A stretch of DNA of 64,000 bases. It comes from Crambe crambe. Lineage: Eukaryota > Porifera > Demospongiae > Poecilosclerida > Crambeidae. Positions 28,052 through 40,998 of the stretch are shown piece by piece. Below the pieces are notes generated by a model, which had not been told where the DNA came from, did no database searches, and worked only from the letters and a program-made list of their open reading frames with translations. Both the position numbers and the translations under genes were made by a program. The stretch's first letter is position 1, and each line of letters begins with the position of its first letter. The DNA is taken from the NCBI GenBank assembly GCA_963924555.1, contig OZ004589.1, forward strand, positions 3,782,001-3,846,000. The letters run 5' to 3'.

Positions 28052-31000
28052 TCATGGTAGTGTAAACATAACATCACAAGCACTTTCCAGTAATTGTTGA
28101 TAGTTATCACTTTCTTCCAATTCTTTAGCTGAAACTCTCTTATTTGGATCCTTTTTTAAAAGCTTCTCTATCAGTGAAGCCTACAGAGTGGCAATTTATA
28201 ATCATTATAATAGCATAGAAGAACAAGGATGTTGTATAGTGATCAATGACAGCAGTGAAGCAGTAAGGAACCAAGGAAGATTAGGTACATCAGAGGAGGT
28301 ACAATAAACTATGATGGTAACTATTATGAGGGAGTGGCCTGGAGTGACCATTCCATCGTCCATTTCTGGAAGGGTCCGCTAAGAAAGGTTCCTTCAACAT
28401 TATTTTGTGCAGCCCCACATTTACATAGATGATTAGAAGATGCTGTGAAATGTGAGTGCTCAAAACAATATCCTAATACAGTCCAAAAGTCCTGTCAATA
28501 TGTATTTTCCCTCTATGATTATGTATCATCAGGTACTACATAATAATTATGTCCAGACAATAATACTGCTACAAGGGGTTTTTCCTTGAGAGTTAGCAAT
28601 AAAAAAAAAAGAAAAAAAGATTACCCTTAGTTAAGATAGCTCATTTACCTCCAATTCCATCTTTTGAACTGATTTTGGAACTTCTTTTTTTCTCACTTCA
28701 TCAAAAAGCTGAAAATTTTTCTCAAGATTGCAAAATGATTGATAGATAACAATAAATCGGTACCTTCTGTTTTTCATGACTGGATTCCATGTAGTGATAA
28801 TTTAGCTCCAGACCCATGGTATACATGTCCACTTTAGGTCAATACTTCTTCCCTTCCAACTGTTCTTGGCTGTTGTAGAGCTTAGTACCCACATCTTTAG
28901 TTAGTGTACGTGAATCCTCATTTCCTCCTCCCAGCACCTGTGTATGTCCTATAATGTAGTATCAAAGTAATGTATTGCTACCATAGCATAATAATAAATG
29001 TCTCTACAAATCTACTGTGTGGTATTTTCAAAAGGAATACTACTTATAAAATGTCTACTACCTGCACCATTATGAAACAGAGGGAGGACATGATATTCGT
29101 GTGGAGAATGAAGCATAGGCCAAGTGCAGGTCCCAAGTTTAAGCACTATGATGATGTAATCTGATCTTGCTTAGGTCTGGAAACTGTTTTGAAGTCAGAG
29201 AAAGATAAAAACAGTCCTCTCAAGTTAAACTCAGATGTAGGTCTCCTCAGCATTGATAGACTCCACTAACTATAGGCAGCCATTCATGTTTGTGTGTATT
29301 AATTTGTGGATGTAGTGTATTAATTTTTGCATGTAGCAAGCTCAGTAAAAGACTGCGTACTAACCTGATCCAAATCCTAATCTGCTGCCATCGGCATGAT
29401 CAGTTACCAGACCAAAGTAGCCTACTTTGATAAGATCTTCATCATCCTTATCAAATAATATGTTTGCAGGCTTTAAATCTCTGTGAATCAACTTCTTGTC
29501 ATGTATTATATGAAACAGCCTCCAGTATCTGGATAATTAAACACAGCAGAGTGAGATCCGTACAGGAAAGGAATCAAATTTATATTTTGGTGACTAGAAT
29601 CGGCAACAAGACTCTTTTAGCACGGCCTACACGATGCTATAATTATTTACCTGCTTCATATACTTTATAATAGTGGACTTTGGTCTCTTTGTAGGACTCT
29701 TCCTGAACCAGTCTTTCAAAGTGTACTCTCAACAGAGCTCCATTTGAATGAACAAACAAGTATACTCTGATTGACTTTGTGGTATCTCAGGATCACTTGT
29801 GTCTGTCCTAGTGAATTGATACATTTAGCATACATACGTGACTGCAAATTCTATATCACTTTCTCCTGCATTAGTATCTTGATCAGAAACTTCTACACCA
29901 CCATAAGAACTACGAAAATATGACCAAATGATTCATATATGCTAACTTGTTATACTCACTATGATCCACTGTGTGTAGCAAGCATTTTTAACACTTCGTC
30001 TCTTCCAGTTTCCACTGGTACTCCACCAGTCCACGAATTAAAGTAACGGACTATATTTCTATGATTCAATTTGACCAGTGCTTTGATTTCACGAGCAACT
30101 TTTCTTTTTTTCTCACTAGATAATAAAAATTAAAATCCATGCATGAATACCTGCATTCTTATTGGTTACCTTGTTGGCATTTTATGACCTTAACAGCAAA
30201 GTAAGCTTCTTCAAGATCTTTCTTCTTTGCTTTAAACACTGCTCCGAAAGCACCTTCACCTATGTAGCATTTATTTTCAAACTTCTCATCGAAGTCTGTT
30301 AATACCGGTGCAGTCATATCCTGTGGCTACAATAATATAACACTGTAAAACAGTGTGCTCAATATCTCCCTCATAGTCTTTTCATTCAGTCAATACAATC
30401 ATGTGTTGCACTAACAAAAGCTACTGATAAGAAGCAAAATTGGTTCTATGCATTTCTCCCACATTTAACACATATCATTTTACTGACCTTTTCTGATGAG
30501 GATATATCTGGATCGGATTCAGGACTCACATCGTTAGATTTGTCATCTACAACATGGTAACCACTCATATCTAATTATAAAAAATTCAGGTATTTGAAGC
30601 CCAACAATTGCTACACAGACCGTAGTCAGATTGCCAAGCTATCCATATAAGGACTACAATTGAGCAATCAAAATTTGAAATAACAGGTGTCCTAATATGT
30701 GCAATCAACTAGATGTTTGCCAAGCTGCAAGGTCAGCACACATTAAATCGTATGTCACTTGTCAGATCATGTCATGTGATTTATAGATACTAATTTTTCA
30801 GGTGTAAAATTCCAAAGTATCGAAGGTACTACTACGTACAATATTAGTATTGAAAAATTTGCTTCACAAGACACAATTATCACATTTATGGACGAGTGCA
30901 CATGCAAGCATACAAGTGTCCTGATGCAGTATCACATACTACAAAATTAAACCACAGTACTTAGTACAGACAGACCAATTAGATATAAATTGTAAGCTCA

Positions 31001-32233
31001 CCACAAGTATCAGTGTCAGAGAGCTTGTACTTCAGTGCACCGTCAATTGCTTGTTTTATGTGAGACTTGAAAAATTCTCCATTTTTAATAGATGGAGGAA
31101 TGATGAATGTGCCCTTCTCCATACAAAATTTCATGAAGCGGCTCCAGCATTTTCCTTTCTGACCATATTTATCCACCATTTTCCTTTCCTTCATCATCAA
31201 CAGGTTAAAAGGATTTCCCACTGCTATAACCATAGACTGAGCTCTTGATAGAACAGTGTTGAAAACAAAAGGATTGCTGATACTTTTGGTTGAATCGTAT
31301 GGTAAACCATCGTCATCCATTGGTTCATATGTGCTAATGATCACAGCTCGGAACTGTTTACCTGAAAGAAAAAAAATAACAAACAAAAACAAACAAACAA
31401 AAAAACAAAACAAAACAAAACAAACAAATAAACAAACAAATAAACAAAAACAGACATGATATTCATATCCTAGCCACTATAGCTAAAAACTCGCATTTGC
31501 TCATAAATAGTAGACTGAAAGAGCTATGCATAATACTAGTTATGCATAATACTTCAGTAAAGAATATGGCTAGATTTTCATGGCATATGTAGCCACTGGC
31601 CAACTTTTGTATTGCTTTATCATGAGCAATATTTCGGGATGAATATATTTCCCAGATCCCAAGACTAGCAGACATAGCTACTTGTATATCATAAACAGGA
31701 ACTCGCTGAACTTTTCGAATCTCATCCTTATAGATTTGCTTGCAATTGTAAGCTTTTCAATTAAAAAAACAACAAGTATCAGTAATAAAACAAACAAATA
31801 ATTATCCACTAACTTGTGCACGTGTAGGACTGGTTATGCATATCTGAGAGCAGTCCTTAGCACCACACTCTCCAAATCTGGTCCAGTTTTTGTGCAATTC
31901 CTCAACTTGTTCTATCAAAATAGATACTTCTTTCTTATCAATGGTATCACGATTGCCTGGTTCATGTTTAACATCAACATCAGAGCATATGAACTTAAAG
32001 GGAACATAACGCCCAAAAGTTGGCACTTCAGAGGTCATTTGAGCGCCATAAAAAAGGTCACCACAAAACTTCACTATCTCTTCATGACAGCGATAATTAG
32101 TGACCAGAGCTGCATGGAACCTTCCAGAGACATCTTTCAGTCTGCCTGTGTAATCTTGATGCAGCCTTTCCATCAGAGAAACTGCAAGGCCATATTCTGG
32201 TATATCACCAAGAACCGACATGGCTGGACCAAT
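28052..32233 (-). pseudogene. Helicase-kinase gene copy B, 5'-truncated and inactivated
   Basis: Exons equivalent to exons 4-15 of the intact gene are present in order, from IGPAMSVLGDIPEYGLAVSL (32233) to CDVMFTLP and stop (28052). The helicase P-loop and DEGAQ exon, the 1B exon and the CCCH exon are absent. Lesions: a 10-bp deletion in the exon-5 equivalent (about 31728); one T lost near 30181, shifting frame after VIK; CGA to TGA inside ELCREYTL (about 29731); DFG changed to YFG (about 29427). The helicase motif VI exon and the linker-to-kinase junction are still conserved, so the duplicated gene already had the fusion structure. Confidence 0.85.
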
Positions 32234-32464
32234 CTGAATGAAATAAAAAATAATAAGGCCATGCAAACTAAATTCACTGTTTATCGTCACAAGATTTCTA
32301 AATTTGCATGAGGGAGGGAGGTCAATATTCAATATTCAGTATAATTATGATCAAAAAACAACACACTAGCTAGCTATGGCTGGCTAACTGTAAACACAAA
32401 AAAAGTAAAGCAATTATAGTAATATTCTCTCTTATATACATGTACAATCAGATAAACACCATGT

Positions 32465-33058
32465 TCAAAATTCAGTGCCTCCACAGTGTATACACAGTAT
32501 AAAAAGCTCTGGTACTCCACAAGCTTGGATCTCAATGCTCTCATGATGTCCATCTACATACAAAATCACATTCGTTAGAAAAGACTTTCCAGACTGCACT
32601 TCTCCACTGCACCATTTCTTTCCCATTCCTTCCAATAACTTCACAATATCATCAAAGAGTTTATCTCTTTTGGTTCGCTCTTCAACATACTCGGGAAGTG
32701 CAGGCCTGCTTAATTTTCGTTGATTGGCCATCAAAATATCAAAAGCATTTTGTCTAGGTGGTTCTGGTTGTGCAACTGAAATTTTTATGAAGAAACCGAA
32801 GGTACGACATACCTGAACGACGTTCATGTCCTTGCCTACAATGGACAAAGATGGTTTGATGTTACCGACCAAAACAGTTTCAATACTGTCAGCACGGTCA
32901 AGCAATGGTTCTGTAGGAATCGTCCCATACTTGCCAGCTCTCATTGCGTTCAGTAGATCTTCGAAACTGTTTCTTGGGTCGACCAAAATAACTGACCAAG
33001 GAACAAGACAACGGTTGTTGTTCACCACAGTAACTGATACTAACTGTTTCTCCGCCAT
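32465..33058 (-). CDS. Uncharacterised NAFD/DGHH family protein, 197 aa
   Basis: ORF from ATG at 33058 to a stop at 32465. I recognise it only as a family seen in sponges and cnidarians: QNAFDILMANQRK, a KRDKLFDDIVKLLEGMGKKW helix, then LYVDGHHESIEIQ and VPELF. No catalytic motif is evident and the function is unknown. It lies just 5' of the truncated helicase-kinase copy B on the same strand, but I could find no donor that joins it in frame to the exon at 32233, so I treat it as a separate gene. Its start codon is 24 bp from the end of a TIR element (33083-33964), which may supply its promoter. Confidence 0.6.
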   Translation of the reverse strand: MAEKQLVSVTVVNNNRCLVPWSVILVDPRNSFEDLLNAMRAGKYGTIPTEPLLDRADSIETVLVGNIKPSLSIVGKDMNVVQVCRTFGFFIKISVAQPEPPRQNAFDILMANQRKLSRPALPEYVEERTKRDKLFDDIVKLLEGMGKKWCSGEVQSGKSFLTNVILYVDGHHESIEIQACGVPELFILCIHCGGTEF

Positions 33059-33082
33059 AAAACTAGCAAGCGTTGAGCCTGA

Positions 33083-33964
33083 CCATAGATATTAGACACG
33101 GAACAGGATTGGAAACTTAATACTACCATGCGCGTGCTATCCGTGTTTGCCGGGAAATTTTGGCGCGAGATATGAATGCATAGTTACCACATAATAGTTA
33201 AGAATGAGTTCTGCAAAAGATATCAGAGCGAATATTAGTTTAGTAGCTTAATATTAGCTGGACTAGAGTGTTTCCATGTTGTGCTTTATAAAAATAATAA
33301 AATTTAATATGAGACTAGATCTAGCTAGATAGTATAAATCTATGAGAGATTCAGTATCTCAAGTTTTGAAAGATGAAGAGTTTAGTCTTCCTCTCCAGCC
33401 ATCTATAGATGCCCGTTCTTGTGCAGAGAGTTTTATGGAGTGGATAATAAAACATGATAATGCAAATAAATAATAGAAATGTAATAATAATAACTATTTA
33501 ACCCATAGTTTAACACTGCAATCAAAAAAAAACTAACAGCTATGAATCAATATAACATATATCATCCGATAGACAAACTATTATACTACTAAAAGATACC
33601 AAACGCATGACTTCTAAATTTATATGAGTCCTGTTCTAGTCCCACAAATTGGTAGGCCTATAAAATCTTTAGCAACATATCCTACACCAAAAACAGTTAT
33701 TACACTCTTTATTTCAGTCTATTCCAGTAAGAAACTTTACCTTCCAAACTTCTATAGGATAAAATTGCAAGAAAAACACTTGTACTCGTAGCTCTAGTCC
33801 CACAAAGTCTGTACCTCTCTTCCTCAGAAAATGTATTGCGACAATAGGGCTAAATTTTCTATGGTTACAACGCGGATAGCATGCGCGAAATGTATTAGCT
33901 TAATGGGAGTGACGTCACATGACGTAGGCAGTTTCCAATTCTGTTCCGTGTCTAATATCTATGG
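33083..33964. mobile_element. TIR element, 882 bp, 5-bp target duplication
   Basis: Inverted terminal repeats of 34 bp with one mismatch, starting CCATAGATATTAGACACGGA, flanked by direct repeats CCTGA (33078-33082 and 33965-33969). Interior AT-rich with no transposase-like ORF; likely non-autonomous. Confidence 0.75.
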
Positions 33965-33997
33965 CCTGACTCTCTGTGCAATTGCACCATAGATATA

Positions 33998-34146
33998 AGA
34001 GGTTTACGGGATTGGAAACGGATCACGTGCTCTCGTTAGCAACTAACAACCGAGGAGCGTTGACAGCTGAATGACATAGCACTTTTGTCAAAGTTGCTGT
34101 TCTGACAAGATCCATGAGGTAAGACTTATGCCAATGATACTATAAT
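33998..34146. repeat. 149-bp direct repeat, copy 1 (copy 2 at 35214-35362)
   Basis: Both copies run from AGAGGTTTACGGGATTGG to GATACTATAAT, offset 1216 bp, with only a few substitutions. Each includes a possible splice donor (GATCC[AG]TGAG then GTAAGA). Copy 2 abuts the first recognised exon of astacin copy 2, so it may be that gene's 5' exon or promoter. Copy 1 is followed by about 850 bp without coding signal. Confidence 0.7.
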
Positions 34147-35044
34147 ACACTAGGGCATAGATTTACTGTATGAAATAAATTTTAGCTCAGATTTTCAAGT
34201 TTAATCCTACAAATACTACTGTAGTGGTTAATGGGACTGTAATCCCTCTCACGCTTGATGGAATCAATTGCTGTTGCCCATTTTCTGATCAAAAGGCATG
34301 TAAACTTTAGCTACATGGAATAGTAATGTTGGTTTTTGTATTAGCTGACATATATTGTCTCTAGCATTTGCAAGTGGTGTTAAAACTGTAATCCCTCTCC
34401 CAAGAAATAGATTAACAATATTGCAACTGTATTAGTTATTTCAGGGAAAGGATAGAACAGTAAATGGAATTGGTGCATTCGTTTTCTATACAATAGTCAT
34501 CCTATGGAGATGACAAGCTTACTATATTTCCCCCCTAATATCCATAGGGTCCACAGGACAGCTGACTGAGCCGAATTCTTGAGGTGGATGGTGTCAAAAT
34601 CCAACAGCCAAAAGCTGGAAGTATTGCAATAATGCTGATGAGGGAGAACTGAGCGGATAACTTTGGGGCAAAATTATCTAGCTATAATAATGATGAATTT
34701 ATGTCTAATTTTAATACCAAAAGTCATTCTGGCCTTTCTTTCAAATCAATCACATAAAATTAATGTATAATGAGCAATGATAGGTACTCATAGTTATAAT
34801 TACAAGGAAAAAGTTATGAATAATTAATAACTTCCTTCCTCAGACTCTCCAACTTCAACTCTCTGACTCTTCACTTCTTCAATACCTTCCCCTTAGCTTA
34901 CTTGTACTATTCTGTGAGCTGTAGGGGCAGAACATCACTTTAACTGCCTTGAAAGAAGTGAATATTGATCTCCTTTCACGGCCATTAATAATGCTGCATG
35001 CGCGTGCGCATCTGTCAACGCGCCTCGGTTGTGCCATAGATATA

Positions 35045-35209
35045 CAGAGGTTTTCAGGTTGGTTGACACAAAATTTGCCAACGGTGCATAATTAAATTGG
35101 TGCTCGCTAAAATTAAGAGTATTGGATTTGTATGACAATATATCTTGCTCGCTTGAATTTATCTTGCACATGCGCAAATTCTACTGGTCAACCAACCTGA
35201 AAACCTCTG
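35045..35209. mobile_element. 165-bp MITE with TATA target duplication and empty site
   Basis: Ends CAGAGGTTTTCAGGTTGGTT and complement. Flanked by TATA at 35041-35044 and 35210-35213. The paralogous repeat at 33987-34002 reads CCATAGATATAAGAGG with no insert, which is the expected empty site. Confidence 0.8.
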
Positions 35210-35369
35210 TATAAGAGGTTTACGGGATTGGAAACGGATCACGTGCTCTCGTTAGCAACTAACAACCGAGGCGCGTTGACAGCTGAATGACATAGCACTT
35301 TTGTCAAAGTTGCTGTTCTGACAAGATCCGTGAGGTAAGACTTATGCCAATGATACTATAATTCTATAG

Positions 35370-36352
35370 GATGTGTTTCCTCTCATTGAAGATGATGATC
35401 TTCCTAAACTTGACTCGATATATAGTAACGGAAAATACTTTGAGGGTGATTTGGCCATCAGCAGAGAGCTGATTGAAGCATACTATGAGGAGCCGCTAAA
35501 TGCTGAAGTAAGTTCACTACATAATTATGATTGTACATGTGATTATTCTTAACATGTACATAGCCTCGTTTCCAGGTTCTCAGTGAAGAATTCACGGAGA
35601 GCCTGGGAGCGAGGCTAATCATGTACATCGCTTGTCGTTCACCTTTACGTACATAATTATCATAGTATAACAAGAAAGGTATTTTAAGCACAAAGAGGTA
35701 CAATAATAGGACTGGAACCTTTTTATAACCATTTAGATTTCCACAACGGCAGTACAAGAGTCTCTAACCTGGCCAGAAGGAAGAGTAGTTTATCACATCC
35801 ATAAGAGTGTGAATGACTCTACAGCAGGAAAGATCAAAGTAACAATCAGAGAGTGGAGCGAGAAGACTCGTTTGACTTTCCAAGAAACAGAACATGCTGG
35901 AGAAGATACCCTGGTATTTCGTTCAGACGGCAAAGGTTGCTACACCAATACAGTGGGGTACACACAAGACTATCAGATAACAATCAATATACAAACACCT
36001 GGATATGATTTTCATCATGTTATCCTGGCCATGCAATTGGAATATGGCATGAACATACCAGACCCAATCAGACTTGTACACCAAGATCAACAAAGAAAAT
36101 ATACCTCAAGGGTATCTGAGTCAATTTAAAAGGCGTACCAGGTCTGAAGTGAATACATATGAACTGGGATATGATTATGGTTCGATCATGCACTACAACC
36201 AAAAGGCATCTAGTAAAAATGGGAGGAATACAATCCATATTATAAATTATTTAGTGCATTGGTCTCAAGGAAGCCCATACCTCGGAAGAACTCGACATTT
36301 AAGTGTGAGTGACTGTGTAAACTCTATGGATGCAATTAATCTAAGAATATAA
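35370..36352 (+). pseudogene. Astacin-type metalloprotease, copy 2, zinc site deleted
   Basis: Exon 35370-35507 gives an open propeptide end (DVFPLIEDDDLPKLDSIYSN then GKYFEGDLAISREL). The second exon starts at about 35735 and matches copy 1 (VQESLTWPEGRVVYHI). A 10-bp deletion after HHVIL (about 36029) removes the first zinc His and catalytic Glu of HEIGH and shifts the frame, and a further base is lost near 36072. A conserved Cys (GCDFHH in copy 1) is Tyr here. The Met-turn region YDYGSIMHY survives in a displaced frame to the stop at 36352. Inactive as a protease. Confidence 0.8.
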
Positions 36353-37201
36353 TATGACCTTGAATGTAATTATAAACCTATAATAACGATGATGATATGA
36401 TGATGATTATACAGCATTGCACTTAACTGTTTTCTGAAAAATAATACCAGGAACAAGGCTAATGGTGATAACTCTGCACTGACACTCTTTCTTGACAGTA
36501 CTTACATAAGAAACATAATGAATTGCCATTGCACACACAAATTAAAATGTTGGATACACACAACAGATAGCATGGGTCATGATTATAAAAAATATCTTTG
36601 ATTTAGGAGTGATGATGAAATAAAAAACATTCTTCATGCTGATGACCATTCCATGGCACTTGCAAAAGTCTACAATCTGCTTATGAAGAAGTCTTAAGCT
36701 CTCATCAAACTATCGTAAAAAGTAAACGTTATAACACCGTGGTTGATGCTACATATACCATATATACCATGTTCAGACCAGGCGTTCAATTAAATCAGTG
36801 TCTACCACTACGAGTGCAGCTAGAGTTTTTTTTCTTGTTGTTTTTAAAAACTCTTGCAGCAAGTGAACAGTAGTGCACGATCACCAATGTTCACTCAAAG
36901 CATTGAATCAAGGCATTTTATTCAAGGAAATATGGCATGCATGCATGCATAGAGCTTGTACATACATGAATGCAACTATGCAATACACATAGAGACTTAT
37001 TTTCACAGGAGAAGAAGTAGTTACACATACATACATAGCTCCAATAATTTTTCTAAGTACTCGATGACTATAGCTACTAACACACCACCATCATTCCTGA
37101 GCCCAGGGCAGGATTTTATGGGGGGAAGCTTTGAAACTTTGAAACAGCAAAAGACCCCTGGGGATAATGACTGTATGCTTTAGGTGACCTTCTCCACACT
37201 T

Positions 37202-40200
37202 TTAACTTGCCTCTCTACCAATGTATCTGTCAGGATCAGAATTAGCCTTGAAATGTAGACAAGGAGATAAACCAAGAACTGAATAACCTGCAAAAGTGTA
37301 AAGAGCTAGCATAATTTAGAGGGTTTGGTCAAGTAACACTTGGGTACTTGGGTACAAAAAAATTTTAAAACTCACCAAATCGGATTCTTCATATAAATAA
37401 ATCGAAATTACTGCATCTTCTACAACTGCTTAACACACATACATATATACATAGTCATTGAGAATTTGTTACCTGATGACATATGACATATCTGTGACTA
37501 ACCTTTTTCTTCAGATTTAGCTTAGCATGTGCACATGCAATGGCATTCCTACACAAAAAAAATGAGAATCAATTAGTTCCTGACAATCAATTGTGTACTA
37601 AGTATCATACAATTGTTCAGAGAACAGAAATTGTTCTGATCCAGTTACTATCGATCACTCAGGCAAGTGAAATGAGCCACACACTGAAAAAGTATGACAA
37701 TAATATTATATGTATGACTATTATGTGTACACCAGAAGACTTTCTTTCTTCTGGTAAGGCAAGATCTTTGGATTGATCCTTGCAAAAAAAAATGCTTCCT
37801 ATGACAAGTCTGTGTGAAGCTTGCTTCATATTACACTAAACCATACATACATTACCAATTGAAATACATACATGCTGTTGAGAGCTCCAATGGGAATGTC
37901 CATACCACGTGATGCAGACATCCGTTCTCTACGACTAGCAACATAAAAATCCTGCAATAGAATGGAGGCATTTTCATTTAACTCCACTTCTATCACTGAT
38001 GCAATGCACAAGTATTGATGCAGATCCAGGAGAGCCTCCACCTCTGCTACTGCTCATGATAGGACTCATCATGACATCATGCAGGTGTTCTTGAGAAGAA
38101 AGGTCAGTGGGGTCGTTCACTACTATTAGCCCAAAATGACTGCAAAGTTATGTGAACTAATATGAATAAAGTGTATCAGTTATATATTTCCAGACTCACT
38201 CTACTAATCCTTCATCGATGACTGATGTGTCCTAATAGAGTCAATACAATGATTAATGTATAGATTGCATGTTTGAAGTTTATAATCCATTCATGGGGGC
38301 CTTGGTATATAAATTAATATATTTTTCCAGGGCCTCCTTCTATGGCTCTTGATACCCAGACCCTGCTTTTTTCATGGGGACTGGGTACGAGGCTACAATT
38401 TCTCATCATAAGCAAGCTGCTTCTATAAATCCCTTCCTGCCATGCACACATAAAGTATTTTCTATAATTTATCACACACACCTGCAGGGAATACTCCCTC
38501 AATACTTCACTATCGGCTTTAGATTTCTGTCTTACTGATCTACAAGAGCCCAGATCTTACAGCTCAATGTCCAAAATAACTCTTGAGCCTTAGTTTTACC
38601 TGTCTAGGCACATTCAAAACCACCTGATCTCTCTCCATGGCTACATAAACACAAACATAATCATGCACTATATTGTAATAGCTACATACCTTTTTTTCAG
38701 AATTTCTCTGACATCTTTCTTGAGGGAGCTGAGATTCTCTATAACACACACTCCATCATGAGCCAACAAAAGGCTTCCAGCTAATAATGGTATGTAAAGC
38801 TCCAATTTTATACACACACCACATAATACTGTAGCTATAATCTACCCCTAGAACAATCGCAAAATCAGTCATACACATTCTATCACTGAAGGAAAGGATC
38901 ACAATACCACCAGATCCAGAGCTACGTAAGCCATTCATGGCACTCAGGTTTTTTGGTTCATCTTTAATAAGAACTGTGCAGTATAACACTATAAGCTAAA
39001 TCACCAAATTGAGATGGAGCCAGAAAATTGTCTTACCCACTTCAGTTCAAGAATTCTATTAGCTACTAAACAGAGAAAATTTGTCTACAGGTTCAGCTAA
39101 CAAGCATATTTTACTGCCCATCAATGAATGTGCCCATGTTATTCCTTCTTAAGGAGGCAACAAGATCATTTAGTGAAGTATGGTGAACTGGATTAGGATC
39201 CAAAGCACTGGCAACTTTAAACTGATGGATAGTAACTGTATCTGATCCATAAGCAAGAAGATCTAACACTGCAAATAAAAAACATCAAAGTAGAAGTCAT
39301 GCATGTCAGATGATTGATACGTACAAAGTAGAATAAACAATCGATTGAACTTAATTAAATCTGAACTTTACTACATTATCTTAATGACCATACATGAGCT
39401 GCTTCCAATCCTGTATATGTACATACCATGTTTTTTTCTGCTGTCTTCTTTTTCAAAAGCAGACACATCTTGAGGCGATGATAAGAGCCGGGGGGGGGGG
39501 GGGGGGGGGGCAAATATCAGCTGAAGAAATGATTTGGTTAGACAGTACAGCATTGAAATGTGGGAAATCAGTTAACCTGAAGGCAAGTGTAGCACTAAAC
39601 GGCCAATGAGAATATTCACAAGCTATGCGGAATTATAAAACAAAGCAAGCAAATTGGGATTATGAAAAACTCGTACCATATAGCATTTTATTTTTGAGGA
39701 GCAACTTTCTCTAACTCTAAGCTATCTCTATGCTACCCTCAGTACCTTGGTGCTCTTCCCTAGGCTTTAGTTGGCGCTTCATATCATGAACTAGCTTACT
39801 CTAGTTGGAAACCCTGGTATGTTCCAGTATATTCCTACTTGGTATGCAGTTCCACTTGAAAGTTTTTTTTAATTTCTATGAAGTTCAACTTGACTTGATT
39901 TTTTCTTCTATCACACTAAGTAGCAGCCAATTATACAGAATGACAAAACACAGACAGAAAGATAAACAAAGCACAGACAGTTAAGTACAGAAAGACAAAG
40001 CACAGACTGTTAAGTAGGAGAGCAGCAGAACCTAATTGGGTACCATTTGATAACTCCTCAAAAGTAAGCACTATGATAACTATCACCTTTCAAAATAAAG
40101 AATGCTTCTTGGCATAGAGGGAAATAGCTTCTGCCTCTGACTTAATTCCATTGAAATATTATTTGCCTGAATGAAACATATACAGACACACACTTGCTAT

Positions 40201-40882
40201 GCATGAAGAAGTACTGCATACACTGTGATTCTAAAAGTTTCTAAGTGGCTAACATACCTCTATAATTGAGTTGATGAATGTCTGCTGAGAGTGAATGACT
40301 AGTTTATGAGTGGGAGCACCAATTACAGTGACCCTTGCCCCATGTCTGAGTCCACTGCATAGATCTTTCCTTACAACAACACACACTCCTTGTAGCCGTT
40401 GTAATTTGAAATGAGTATCACACCAATCACAAGGAATAATGTACAGCTTATCTAAAATGAAAGATCATATTTTTATGGATTTTTCTTTAATCAACAATTT
40501 ATTTAAGAGAGTCAATTTCATTATCACACAACAGACGGCACTAATATGTAAGCATCAGACTCTACAAATGAAACAAAGAGATGCAGTCATGTCTTCTTAA
40601 TAAAGAGACTCCACCAAGAAATATAGAAGAGATGTCATTCTAGTCTTCACAATACTCTATTAATCATCAATTCTGAACGTCCACATAAACTGAGCTGCGA
40701 AGTTGGATAGCCGGTAATAAAGCACTTTGAATGAAAGGATCTGATAACAGCAAAGTGATAAGCTAGATATGCACCTTGATCAATTACATACAGACAGTAG
40801 TTGACTTGGTAATGTTGATGTAATTTTGTTCCATACATATAAACGTACCATCTAGTGTTCTACGTGTGACATCCTCCACCAT
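37202..40882 (-). pseudogene. MCMDC2: MCMDC2-like gene, copy 2 (duplicated block), probably broken
   Basis: Each segment of copy 1 recurs in order: ATG at 40882 (MVEDVTRR), DQGAYLAYHFAVIRSF, FKLQRLQGVCVVVRKDLCSG (40265-40420), SYHRLKMCLLLKKK (about 39420-39515), LLAGSLLLAHD-type exon (about 38700-38790), LQDFYVASRRERMSASRG (about 37870-38000), AHAKLNLKKK, and the last exon to 37202. In the exon encoding CPPGS, copy 1 has six C's before TGG on the sense strand whereas this copy has 21 (39490-39510), which shifts the frame unless it is an assembly error. The 5827-6099 equivalent also has deletions (about 39117, 39219). Neither copy can be called functional from sequence alone. Confidence 0.62.
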
Positions 40883-40998
40883 TAAAAATCAGCCGTCTGA
40901 ATATTGATTACCCTATAGTGCCTAAGGTTTGTATTGCAGAAGCTTGACTTCTATAAATGTAGACACAGATTGGCGAAGGATGGAACCTTCAAACTTTG

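Noticed and set aside
32233..33058. NAFD/DGHH ORF as the first exon of helicase-kinase copy B
   Set aside because: The available GT donors near 32500 leave a phase that does not fit the phase-0 acceptor at 32233; copy B also lacks the P-loop exon that should intervene.
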